From assembly GCA_023404345.1 (NCBI GenBank), contig JAEYCB010000005.1, positions 1 to 38,131 of the forward strand: a stretch of 38,131 nt of DNA. The letters are read 5' to 3'. The stretch comes from Bacillota bacterium (lineage in GTDB: Bacteria > Bacillota > Clostridia > Christensenellales > Aristaeellaceae). Every line of letters begins with the position of its first letter. The first letter of the stretch is position 1. This document shows positions 1 through 7,835 of this stretch, piece after piece. A program made the position numbers and the translations under genes. The notes below the pieces were generated by a model. It was not told where the DNA came from. It did no database searches and saw only the letters and a list, made by a program, of their open reading frames with translations.

Positions 1-2648
1 AAGTACAGATTGCCCAGCGGGCCCGCGCTGTCGAAGGCGTAGTTGCCGATCTCGCGCACGCCGTTGACGAAAATCACGTTGTTCAGGCTGCGGCAGAGCA
101 TGAACTGATTGCCGCCGGTGCTTTCCAGGGGCGCGTAGCAGACGAAGGTCTCCAGCTGCTGGCAGTAGGCAAGCATCATGTCCGGCAGCTCCCGAATGGT
201 TTCGGGCAGCACCAGCGTGCGCAGGCGCACCCACTCGGTGCGGTTGGTTTCCACAGAGGAATCGGTGTAGTCATGGCAGGAATCAAAGGCGTTGTAGTTT
301 GCAAAGCCCACAACAGTCACGCCGTCGATCTCGCGCGGCACGACAACGTCCACGTCGGTTCCGATATAGGCGGAAATCAGGCCGGTCTCCGGATCGAACT
401 TGAAGTTCTCGGCGGGAGTCGGCACGAAGGTCATCTTCACGAATTTGCTCGCTTCGCCCTCGCGCAGCATGGGGTCGTACCACGGGCGCTCGAGCGTCTC
501 GTTCCACGCGGCCAGCTGCTCGTCGGTCGCGTCGGCGGGCAGGAGCAGCTCGGCGTTCGTGCCCTCGACGGCGGAAAGCTGGAAGCTGCCGGCGGTGGGA
601 ATGACCAGCTGTTTCAGCTTTGTGTTCGCGAAGGCTCTCTCGCCCACGGAAGCGGAGGCGCTCAGGCGCACGCTCTCCAGCGCGGAGCCCTCGAAAGCGC
701 CGTCGCCGATGTCGGCGGCCAGCGGCAGGTCGATGCTCGTCAGCGCGGTATTGGCAAACGCGCCCGTGCCGACAACGGTCACATTTGTCAGATCGGCAGC
801 GTTCAGCGCCGTATTCGCAAAAGCGCTCTCGCCGATCTCGGTCACGCCCGCGCCCAGCGTGAGCGTGGTCACGCCGCTACCCTCGAACATATGCGCCGGG
901 ACAGCGCCGCTCTCGATGGTCACTTCGCTCAGATTGGGCATATTGGCGAACACGCCCGCGGGAATGAGCGCGGGATCGCACTTGATCACCAGCTTTTTGA
1001 GTCCGGTCAGGCCATCCAGTGCGCCCTCGCCGATTGTGGTCAGCGAATCGGGCAGCGTCAGTTCCTCCAGCTGCGCACAGCCGGCAAACGCCCGCGCGCC
1101 GATGGTGGTCACCGAGTCGAACAGATCCACTTCCCTGAGGGAGCTGTTCATGAAGGCCTCCGCGCCGATGGTGGTGAACTCGTCGTTGTGAGCGACGGAG
1201 AAGTATTCGATGGTCTGGCTGTCCTTGAACACGCCGTCGCCCAGGCCGACCACCGGCTCTTTCGAGACGGTGAGGTGGGGATGAATGCGCGTCTGCGAGC
1301 CGGTGTACTCGGTCAGTACGCAGTTATCATAGGTGTAGGAATCCTTTTCGGGCGACTGGGCGGTCGGATCCTGAGCGCGCCAGACGCGGCAGGGAAGCCC
1401 CAGCGCATCCACATAGGCCTGCCACTGCTGCATCTCCTGACGGGTGCCGTGCGCGTTCAGGTCGATGTCGTACAGATAATCGCAGCCCGCGAAGACATTC
1501 TCACCCAGCGTGGGCGCGGTCGGGCTTTCCAGAACGATGTACTGGATGTTGTAATCGCCCTTGAAGGCGTTGGAGCCGATCGATTCGAGCGTAGAGGGCA
1601 GATAGAGATTGGCGCCCATGTTGGTACAGGCTTCAAACGCATTCTCGCCGATGGACTTGAGCCCTTCGGGCAGCACCAGGGAGCCCTTGAGACCGGCGAA
1701 ATAGAACGCGTAATCGCCGATGCTCTCCACGCTCGTCAGCTCCAGCACGCTGCTCTTATAGGCGTTGTAGAACGCGTTGCTGCCTATGGTCTTCAGCGTG
1801 GAGGGGAAGCGGACGCGGCCCAGCGTTTCGCAGTTATAGAACGCGCTGTCGCCGATGCTTTCCAATCCCTCGGGCAGCTCCAAAAACGCCAGATAGGTGT
1901 GGCGCGCAAATGCCTCGGGGCCGATGGCCTTCACTGGCGTGCCGCCAATGGTCTCGGGGATGGCGAGGTAGGTGGCGTAGCCGTTGTAGGAGGTGATGGT
2001 GCCGGTGGATGCGTCGAAGTCGAACTCCTCTTCCACATAGCCGTTGTTCTCCACGATCACCGCGTTTTTGCCGCTGGGCTGGACGCTCACCGTGCTGCCG
2101 GCGTTCTCAAAAGCCGCCGTGTACGCCTCCAGTTGATCGTCCGGGACATAGGCCACCGCGTCCTCGGGAAGGACGCTGAAGCAGTCCATGTCGATCGCCG
2201 GGCACATGCCCTCGAAGGTGATCTTGCGCAGCGCGTCGCAGAATCTGAACGAGGTGTCTCCGATGTAGCGCACGCCCGCGGGAATAGTGACCTCGCTCAG
2301 CGCATTGCAACTGAAAAAATTCATGCGGTTGATGACCACAAGGCTCTGGGGCAGCGTAACGCTGGCCAGATTTTCGCACGAGGCGACGGCGTTGCTCCTG
2401 AGCTCAAGCACCGTCTCGGGCAGCGTCAGAGACGTGATTGTATCGCCCTTGAACACACCGACGCCGATCACGTCCACCGTGAAGCCGTCGATTTCCGCAG
2501 GCACAACCACGTCGCCGCCCGCACCGTCATAGCCGCGGAGTATGGCGTAGTTCGCGTCATAATTCCAGTCGGTGGATTCGGCCAATGCGGGTATGCAGAG
2601 AACCAGCATCAGCAGGGAGAGAACCAGGATTAGCGATCTTTTCATCAT
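1..2648 (-). CDS. Secreted BspA-type leucine-rich-repeat protein (3' end outside window)
   Basis: The reading frame stays open from an ATG-ATG pair at 2648/2645 to the left edge of the window, so the C-terminus is missing. A GGAGGT ribosome binding site lies 5 or 8 bases upstream. The product starts with a typical signal peptide (MKRSLILVLSLLMLVLCIPALA, cut after ALA). It then shows many 22-24 residue repeats of the LRR_5/BspA kind, with recurring phrases such as IGDSAFYNC, IGSNAFYNA and TIGARAFAGC followed by 'L.LPE.L..IG'. Repeats fill at least three blocks separated by non-repeat spacers. BspA-type proteins are surface or secreted adhesins; the ligand here is unknown. No cell-wall anchor is visible because the end is cut. 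The long open frame on the opposite strand is a shadow of this gene. The family is certain, the role is inferred. Confidence 0.9.
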   Translation of the reverse strand, partial: MMKRSLILVLSLLMLVLCIPALAESTDWNYDANYAILRGYDGAGGDVVVPAEIDGFTVDVIGVGVFKGDTITSLTLPETVLELRSNAVASCENLASVTLPQSLVVINRMNFFSCNALSEVTIPAGVRYIGDTSFRFCDALRKITFEGMCPAIDMDCFSVLPEDAVAYVPDDQLEAYTAAFENAGSTVSVQPSGKNAVIVENNGYVEEEFDFDASTGTITSYNGYATYLAIPETIGGTPVKAIGPEAFARHTYLAFLELPEGLESIGDSAFYNCETLGRVRFPSTLKTIGSNAFYNAYKSSVLELTSVESIGDYAFYFAGLKGSLVLPEGLKSIGENAFEACTNMGANLYLPSTLESIGSNAFKGDYNIQYIVLESPTAPTLGENVFAGCDYLYDIDLNAHGTRQEMQQWQAYVDALGLPCRVWRAQDPTAQSPEKDSYTYDNCVLTEYTGSQTRIHPHLTVSKEPVVGLGDGVFKDSQTIEYFSVAHNDEFTTIGAEAFMNSSLREVDLFDSVTTIGARAFAGCAQLEELTLPDSLTTIGEGALDGLTGLKKLVIKCDPALIPAGVFANMPNLSEVTIESGAVPAHMFEGSGVTTLTLGAGVTEIGESAFANTALNAADLTNVTVVGTGAFANTALTSIDLPLAADIGDGAFEGSALESVRLSASASVGERAFANTKLKQLVIPTAGSFQLSAVEGTNAELLLPADATDEQLAAWNETLERPWYDPMLREGEASKFVKMTFVPTPAENFKFDPETGLISAYIGTDVDVVVPREIDGVTVVGFANYNAFDSCHDYTDSSVETNRTEWVRLRTLVLPETIRELPDMMLAYCQQLETFVCYAPLESTGGNQFMLCRSLNNVIFVNGVREIGNYAFDSAGPLGNLY

Positions 2649-2720
2649 TCGATACCTCCGTTCATGTCTGTTCTATTGTTCGTTATGGAGCATACTGCAG
2701 AGCGCACATTGACGCGCAAG

Positions 2721-2960
2721 CTAAGCGTTGATCTGCAGGGAAGCAGTCTCTTCGTCGTACTGCTGCTGAAGTACCGTCTCCTGAACCGCCAGATAGTTCA
2801 TATATGTTACCTGCGCGGCGATGATTGCCTCCTGATCCCTCCACCGGCGCCCTTTGTACCCATTCACTGTAAAGGCTGTCCAGCTCCGTCTCCTACAGGG
2901 TACGAATCTGCTTTTGCGCCCGCAATGAATTGCTCTCGTCTGCAGAAGCCAGAAGGGTGG
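2721..2960 (-). pseudogene. Decayed gene fragment of unknown family
   Basis: On the minus strand, just after the 2974-3474 gene, protein-like sequence continues but is broken. One frame reads ADESNSLRAQKQIRTL, then a TAG stop, then ETELDSLYSEW. A second frame takes over with RDQEAIIAAQVTYMNYLAVQ and ends in a charged tail and a TAG stop at 2721-2723. The two pieces fit end to end as one helical, glutamine-rich polypeptide with one nonsense and one frameshift change. I do not recognise the family, and no intact start is visible. This 325-base stretch (2649-2973) holds nothing else I can support. Confidence 0.35.
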
Positions 2961-2973
2961 CGGCTATATTGCG

Positions 2974-3474
2974 TCATAGCCAGAGGTCGTTCTGGTCGAA
3001 TCCGTATTCCTCCATCAGTTTCTCAAAGAAATCTCTGATCGCGGAGGCCTTTTCGCTATAACCTCTGGGAAACCAGTTGGACCCACTGGCATCGATAGCT
3101 CCGCCGTCCTCAAATTCGACGCTCAGCGAGAAGCTCGCGCCGTCCAGCACGTCGTGGTCGATTTTATGGTAGCCGTTCCATTCGGCCAGCCCCAGCTCAT
3201 GCACCAGCGCGGAGAACGAGGCCATGTCCTCGTCGGTCAGAGGCAGCACGTAGTGATCGTCATTGTGCAGTTCAATCCAGGCGAAGCGGCCGCGTGCCGT
3301 TTCCTTGATCTGATAGCGGTTGAACTCCTCGATGCACATGCCAGAGGTGGCGTACCGGAAGGTTTTCACCGCCGGCAGATCTTCAGGTGGCGCGGCTCCA
3401 GCGAAGCACGGACACAGGCACAGCGTCAGCGCGGCAAGCAGTCCAGCGAAAATGCGCTTCCATCGTCTTTTCAT
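2974..3474 (-). CDS. Secreted or lipoprotein-like protein of unknown function
   Basis: A 166-residue protein with an N-terminal signal sequence (MKRRWKRIFAGLLAALTLCL followed by a CPCFAGAA stretch), so it is exported and possibly lipid-modified. I chose the ATG at 3474 over the upstream one at 3501 because an AAAGGAG site lies about 9 bases before it and the signal peptide then begins normally. The mature part alternates beta strands and charged helices; the phrases EWNGYHKIDHDVLDG and IDASGSNWFPRGY resemble a domain common in uncharacterised clostridial exported proteins. It starts 16 bases after the stop of the pseudo-receiver gene (3491-3877), so the two are likely one transcript. No function can be assigned. 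Confidence 0.8.
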   Translation of the reverse strand: MKRRWKRIFAGLLAALTLCLCPCFAGAAPPEDLPAVKTFRYATSGMCIEEFNRYQIKETARGRFAWIELHNDDHYVLPLTDEDMASFSALVHELGLAEWNGYHKIDHDVLDGASFSLSVEFEDGGAIDASGSNWFPRGYSEKASAIRDFFEKLMEEYGFDQNDLWL

Positions 3475-3490
3475 AGCGCTCGCTCCTTTC

Positions 3491-3877
3491 TCACAGCGCA
3501 TCCAGCGCGGCGGTCAGATAGGCGGGGGTAACGGAAGCATAGAGAAAGGCATCGATCAATCGATCCTGCCGGGCGATCATCACCAGGCGCGCCAGCTCCG
3601 GATCGCTGTTCTCGTCGCACAGCAGCACGAATTTGCAACCCGGAAGAGCCTTGCGCACGCACTCGATCAGCTTCAGGCGGTTTTCCAACGTGTATGCGCT
3701 CAGGCGGCTGACCTCCATCAGAAGTATATCCGCCTGCAAGGCCCGACAAAGTGATAAGATATCGCCCGTCTTTCCAGGCAGAACCTGCTCCACGCGGAAT
3801 TCTCCCGTTTCCGCAAGCGACCGTGCGACTGCCTCCGACAGCAGCGTGTTTTGCATGCTGACCACAATCTCTTTCAT
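3491..3877 (-). CDS. Stand-alone pseudo-receiver (degenerate response-regulator receiver domain)
   Basis: A 128-residue protein with the length and layout of a single receiver domain and no output domain. The strand that normally carries the phosphorylated aspartate reads ADILLMEVSRL: the acceptor position (about residue 55) is Glu, not Asp. The acidic pair usually found near residue 8 is replaced by SMQN. It is therefore probably not phosphorylated, and could act as a constitutive or protein-binding receiver. The start has a GGGGGGAAG ribosome binding site 5-6 bases upstream. It heads a small operon with the exported protein at 2974-3474 and lies next to a NarL-type two-component operon, which suggests a shared pathway; that link is inference. 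Confidence 0.7.
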   Translation of the reverse strand: MKEIVVSMQNTLLSEAVARSLAETGEFRVEQVLPGKTGDILSLCRALQADILLMEVSRLSAYTLENRLKLIECVRKALPGCKFVLLCDENSDPELARLVMIARQDRLIDAFLYASVTPAYLTAALDAL

Positions 3878-3962
3878 GGCACTTCCCCCCTTCTATATTT
3901 TAGCGTACCAGAAAGGAAAGCGCCGCGCATCAACCAAATGGCTATTTTTCTTATCCAAAAAC

Positions 3963-3985
3963 AAAAAAGCCACCCGTAGGCAGCT
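3963..3985 (-). terminator. Intrinsic terminator after the LuxR-type regulator gene
   Basis: In the minus-strand RNA, AGCUGCC pairs with GGUGGCU (two G-U pairs) around a UACG tetraloop and is followed by six U residues. It lies 16 bases past the stop of the 4001-4633 gene and separates that operon from the pseudo-receiver gene. Confidence 0.75.
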
Positions 3986-4000
3986 CTTTTGCTATGATAT

Positions 4001-4633
4001 TCAGTTTTTCCGGTTTAGAATCACCAGCCCGCTCTCCCGGGCGCGGACGGCCAGTTCCGTGCGGTTGCGAAAGCCCGTCTTGCTTAGCATGTTCAGAATG
4101 TGCGTTTTGACTGTGGCCACGGACATGTGCAGGTGCTCGGCAATCTCTTGGTTGGTATCGCCGCCTGTGATTTCCCGCAGCACCTCCAGCTCACGTTCGG
4201 TGAAATCGTAGCTACTGGCCAGCCCCAGCCGCAGCTCCGGCGGCGCGTCAGGGTAGATGGATTCGCCGTCCATCGTGCGCTCCATGATTTCCAGAAGGCT
4301 TTCACGTTGCTCCTCCTTGTACCAGAAGCTCTCCACGCCCATGGCGCGCGCCCGGTTCAGATAGGAGCACTCGGGCATGGAGGTCACGATCACAATCTTG
4401 ATCTTCGGGAACGCGCGCTTGATGCGCGCCGCCGCATTCAGCCCGCTCTCGCCGTCCCGCGTGACCACATCCATCAGAATCAGATCCACCGGGTATTTCA
4501 GGCAGTAAATGTCCGCCATGGCGGCGTTGTCGATGGAAATGGCCAGTTCAAAGCGCTCCGAGGACTGCACCCGCAATTCAAACAGCTGCCGGGGTATCGT
4601 CTGATCCTCGACGATCATTACCTTGTACTTCAT
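4001..4633 (-). CDS. NarL/FixJ-family response regulator
   Basis: A 210-residue DNA-binding response regulator. The receiver domain (residues 1-120) has the acidic pair at E9/D10 and the phospho-acceptor D55 in LILMDVV. The C-terminal LuxR-type helix-turn-helix (about 145-205) shows FTERELEVLREI and NQEIAEHLHMSVATVKTHI. I chose the ATG at 4633 because it overlaps the kinase stop as ATGA (translational coupling) and starts the receiver in the usual way with MKYKVMIVEDQ; a GGAG lies 11 bases upstream, and an ATG at 4642 is the alternative. A frame extending to 4882 is only the shadow of the kinase gene. The partner is the kinase at 4630-5832. The target genes are not visible. Confidence 0.93.
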   Translation of the reverse strand: MKYKVMIVEDQTIPRQLFELRVQSSERFELAISIDNAAMADIYCLKYPVDLILMDVVTRDGESGLNAAARIKRAFPKIKIVIVTSMPECSYLNRARAMGVESFWYKEEQRESLLEIMERTMDGESIYPDAPPELRLGLASSYDFTERELEVLREITGGDTNQEIAEHLHMSVATVKTHILNMLSKTGFRNRTELAVRARESGLVILNRKN

Positions 4634-5832
4634 GGAAAGCATCGCTCCGTTTCTTCCGGGAGGATCAGCGTTAGGGCAAAGCGCGGCGCGTGATCCACCT
4701 GCATCGTGCCGCCCGCCGCTTCCACACGAACGCGCAGAGAGGACAAGCCGCCGCCCTCCACAATGGGGCCGGTTGGGATTTTGCCATCGTTTCGGCAGCA
4801 AATGTGCCAACAACCCGTTTTCTTTACACCAATGACTTCGAGGCGTGTACCGCCCGCGTGGCGCACCAAATTCGTCAGGCACTCGTGGATGGCGGCCTCC
4901 GTGAGCCTCACCGTCTCCGTCCCCTCGATAGGAAACTCGCCCCGCCGGTCGATGGTGACGCCGATGGCCTGCGCCGCGCTCAAAAGCTGATCGAAGGAAT
5001 CTGCGGGCGCTTCATCGAGGTTGCCACCCAGCAGGAGGTGGATGTTCTGCCGCCAGGAGGCGCAAATTTCCTCCGGATCGCTTTGCCCACCCGCGAGGAA
5101 CTGCCTCGTTCGCAACAGCGTATGCCCTAAATCATCATGAATGCGCACCTTGGCGCGCAGTATCTCCCTTTCACGGGTAAGAGCCTGCACGTTCTGACTG
5201 TATTCGCGCAGACGGCGGTTCATATCGTCCAGCTGACGGTTGTCCGCTTCCAGTTTTCGATTCAGGCGCGCCTTCTGCGTCACATCCGTGCCGATGATCT
5301 GATAGACTGTCTGGCCATCCACGTCCATCGCCGTGCGCTCAAAGCTCCATGTCTGCCCATTTTCCAGTGCAACAACCGGCTGATCTGCCAGCGCATTCCA
5401 GAATGTGTTGGCATTCGACAGCACCTCGCCCATGATTTGGTGGCTCAGCTCCTCCATCTTCAGGTTCCTCAGACAAGGCTGGCCATTTTCCAGTGCAAAG
5501 CAGAGGGCGCAGGGGAAATGGTCGTAGCTGTCCTTAATGGAAGCCTGCGACGTATGCCGCCTGACCCAGCGCATCTGTATCAGCAACGCGCAGAGGTTGG
5601 CGATCATCAGAAATATGGTAGCAACCGTCCATGGCAGCGGCGAAAGGATTTCGCTTACCGACAGTCGGCAGATTAGCATCGATAGGGGAATAAAGTTTGC
5701 CAGCAGCAACACTGCATGCAAAATTTGCGTCTTGAACAGCCGATAGGCTGCAGCGCTAAGGCCGTTGTACAGGCAGACGCAGGTGCTAAGCAGTATCAAC
5801 GTGCAGAGCGCGCCAGCGTAAAGTGCAGTCAT
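4630..5832 (-). CDS. NarL-type membrane sensor histidine kinase (HisKA_3)
   Basis: A 400-residue kinase. It has three likely membrane segments at about 5-25, 34-56 and 67-88, then a PAS-like region (about 100-185, ending in IIGTDVTQKARL), a coiled coil (185-228) and a HisKA_3 phosphoacceptor box IHDDLGHTLL with H232. The ATPase part shows the N box HECLTNLVRHA (N321) and a glycine box GGGLSSLRVRVEAAGG. It should autophosphorylate and pass phosphate to the regulator at 4001-4633. Its start overlaps the stop of the 7TM gene as ATGA and its stop overlaps the regulator start as ATGA, so the three proteins are made in fixed proportion. The signal sensed is unknown. Confidence 0.92.
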   Translation of the reverse strand: MTALYAGALCTLILLSTCVCLYNGLSAAAYRLFKTQILHAVLLLANFIPLSMLICRLSVSEILSPLPWTVATIFLMIANLCALLIQMRWVRRHTSQASIKDSYDHFPCALCFALENGQPCLRNLKMEELSHQIMGEVLSNANTFWNALADQPVVALENGQTWSFERTAMDVDGQTVYQIIGTDVTQKARLNRKLEADNRQLDDMNRRLREYSQNVQALTREREILRAKVRIHDDLGHTLLRTRQFLAGGQSDPEEICASWRQNIHLLLGGNLDEAPADSFDQLLSAAQAIGVTIDRRGEFPIEGTETVRLTEAAIHECLTNLVRHAGGTRLEVIGVKKTGCWHICCRNDGKIPTGPIVEGGGLSSLRVRVEAAGGTMQVDHAPRFALTLILPEETERCFP

Positions 5833-7454
5833 GGTTGCTCACCTCCCTCGGGGAAAGTGAGCGTCAGGCAACAGCCCTCCGAATCATCCACCGTCAGCTG
5901 CCCCTCTTGCGCATACCTTGCAAGATCCGGCAGGCCCGCCGCATCCTCCAGCATCAGCCGAATGGAAAAGCCGTCGCCGCATTCCACGCGAACCATCAAC
6001 GCGCTGAGCGTAGGCAGCGCCGCCTCCACGCAATCCTCGAAGAAATCATAGGCCATTTGCAGATATGCGCCACGCACCTTCTCTTTTTCCTCCTGATGAT
6101 ACGCGCACGCGACGCCGCATTCGCCCAGATAGATCAGTGATTCACGGATACAGTAGGCCAGATCGTCTACCGGGATGCTTGCGCCCTCCTCACAGATGAG
6201 CGCCAGATTGCCCCGGCGTTTGATATATGCGCCCAGGATGCACACAAAACGCAAGTCCTGCTTTTGCCCGGTTGCAAGCAGTTCATCGATGCGACTGAGC
6301 CGAGGCTTCAGCGCCGTTGAAATTCGGTCGAAAAGCCGATTCTTCTCTTCGATATGTGCTCGTTGTCGCTTGATCTCAGTCTCGGCGCGAATCAGCTCGT
6401 TTTCTTCGGAAAGCTGTGCGTGAATCTCTTCCAGTTGTGCTTTGATCCGGTTTACCTGCGTCATGTCCTCCACCCAGTACACATGCCCGTCGCGCACCGG
6501 GGCGCTCTGAAGCCGCGCGTTCGCGCCGAGCAGCACCTCGCCCCGATCCGCCGCACGCATCTGCTCCGGCGTGAGCTGCGGCGCGGCCTTGGCCCGATAG
6601 AGAACCGTTCCGTGGCGATCCGTAATCTGCGCCGCGACGGTCGATTCGGAAAAGAAGTAGGCATAGCGCCCGTTCGTCGGCAGCAGTCCCACCTGAAGGC
6701 AGCTCTCCCACAGCGCGACGAAGGTCAGGCAGAAGCATTCCGGCATCTTGTGAAAGGTGTAGATATTCAGAAAGCTCAATATGCACAGGACAAACCCGGC
6801 GACAAACACGCACAGCGGAACCCATGCGTAGCGCCTACTTTCGGAAACGCGGCATTTGCGAAAAATGACGACCATGGCGGACAGCATAAAGCAAATCGTC
6901 CAGACCATGACCAAAAAGTACAGCGGGCCGTGGGCATAATCCGAATTCCAGTTGCGCATGTCGGGTGCAAAGGAGAAGGCGAGCTGATGCAGATCGTTGG
7001 TCAATATGCCTGCAATCAGAAGAAAAGCGGGAATCAGCAGCAGATACCACCTTCCCGCAAGCGCATCGTCCTCCCGCTGCCCCAGCTGCAGCGCCGCAAA
7101 AAAGCTAAACAGCGGCGCGAGAATTTGCGGTACATAATAGAGATACCACAGATGCCGTGATACCATGTCTTCCTCAAACAAGCGGTATTTAACAGCACGC
7201 AAGAAAAGCCACAGCACCGTCATGGCGCAGCACAGCAGCAGCTGCCTGCGCACTCCGCGATGCAGGATGCGGCGAGAAATTGAAATCCACCATGCAAAGG
7301 TCAATCCAATATAAAGAAAATTGGTTATCAGAAAGCAGATCGCTGACGGCTGAGGTGGAAGTATGAAATCCACTTGACGAAAGATGCCCGCAAGAATAAA
7401 CAATCCTGCCGCTATGCCGAGTTTGAGCAAAGATTTATGTTTTGCAATAAGCAT
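5829..7454 (-). CDS. 7TM membrane protein with degenerate histidine-kinase module
   Basis: A 541-residue protein. Roughly seven hydrophobic segments fill residues 10-260, resembling the histidine-kinase N-terminal 7TM sensor domain. A PAS-like segment follows (about 265-335, including YFFSESTVAAQITDRHG), then a coiled coil (340-385) and a region aligned with kinase dimerisation and ATPase parts. The dimerisation helix reads FDRISTALKPRLSRIDELL and has no phosphoacceptor His, and no clear N box is present in QMAYDFFEDCVEAALP. It is likely an accessory sensor that works through the intact kinase encoded next, which starts on its stop codon. The gene begins at an ATG preceded by GGAGGGGG. It is the first gene of the operon. 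Confidence 0.82.
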   Translation of the reverse strand: MLIAKHKSLLKLGIAAGLFILAGIFRQVDFILPPQPSAICFLITNFLYIGLTFAWWISISRRILHRGVRRQLLLCCAMTVLWLFLRAVKYRLFEEDMVSRHLWYLYYVPQILAPLFSFFAALQLGQREDDALAGRWYLLLIPAFLLIAGILTNDLHQLAFSFAPDMRNWNSDYAHGPLYFLVMVWTICFMLSAMVVIFRKCRVSESRRYAWVPLCVFVAGFVLCILSFLNIYTFHKMPECFCLTFVALWESCLQVGLLPTNGRYAYFFSESTVAAQITDRHGTVLYRAKAAPQLTPEQMRAADRGEVLLGANARLQSAPVRDGHVYWVEDMTQVNRIKAQLEEIHAQLSEENELIRAETEIKRQRAHIEEKNRLFDRISTALKPRLSRIDELLATGQKQDLRFVCILGAYIKRRGNLALICEEGASIPVDDLAYCIRESLIYLGECGVACAYHQEEKEKVRGAYLQMAYDFFEDCVEAALPTLSALMVRVECGDGFSIRLMLEDAAGLPDLARYAQEGQLTVDDSEGCCLTLTFPEGGEQP

Positions 7455-7835
7455 CCGTTCCCCCTCCGTTTCGCCTGCACACCGAAGTGCTTTGTGGCTT
7501 TACTATACCATACAAACCTTGAAAAATCCAGTAAATATAAGGAATACGGCACGCAAAGAGAAGATACGCGATTTATGAGGACATCGATCAAAACGAGGTA
7601 TGTGCATCTTTCAACGATTCCTCGCATCTTTTAACGAAGGGTCGGAGGTATGTGTATATTGTATCAAAGTAGGTCTGCAATTCCAATGAAACCCGCAATC
7701 CACAAGGGATTGCGGGTTTTCTGATGTCTTTTATTCTTCCCTGTGATTCCCCCTTTTTCCCGTCTATGACTAACATAGTGACTAACTCGGTGACTAACCG
7801 TTTTTCCCCCAAAACAGGTCCTCATAGTCCTGTTT
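7455..7835. other. 381-base intergenic stretch with repeats and a possible integrase-tail relic
   Basis: It holds the upstream region of the 7TM operon and the downstream region of the phage-type gene. A 14-base motif GCATCTTTyAACGA occurs at 7604-7617 and 7624-7637 (20-base period), and GGTATGTG occurs on both sides of that pair. GTGACTAAC-like words repeat at 7766-7797. Minus-strand short frames here (7664-7849) resemble the weakly conserved tails that follow tyrosine integrase genes, but no integrase domain is present. The hairpin at 7689-7719 is listed separately. Confidence 0.4.
7689..7719. terminator. Perfect 13-bp hairpin, likely bidirectional terminator
   Basis: AAACCCGCAATCC pairs with GGATTGCGGGTTT around a 5-base loop, with short T runs in both directions. 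It lies about 115 bases past the stop of the 7836-12590 gene. Confidence 0.65.

Noticed and set aside
273..2633. Plus-strand open frame of 786 codons
   Set aside because: It is antisense to the LRR gene, has no ribosome binding site, and is His/Gly/Arg-rich in the way of a GC-rich shadow. The minus strand has a signal peptide, repeats and GGAGGT.
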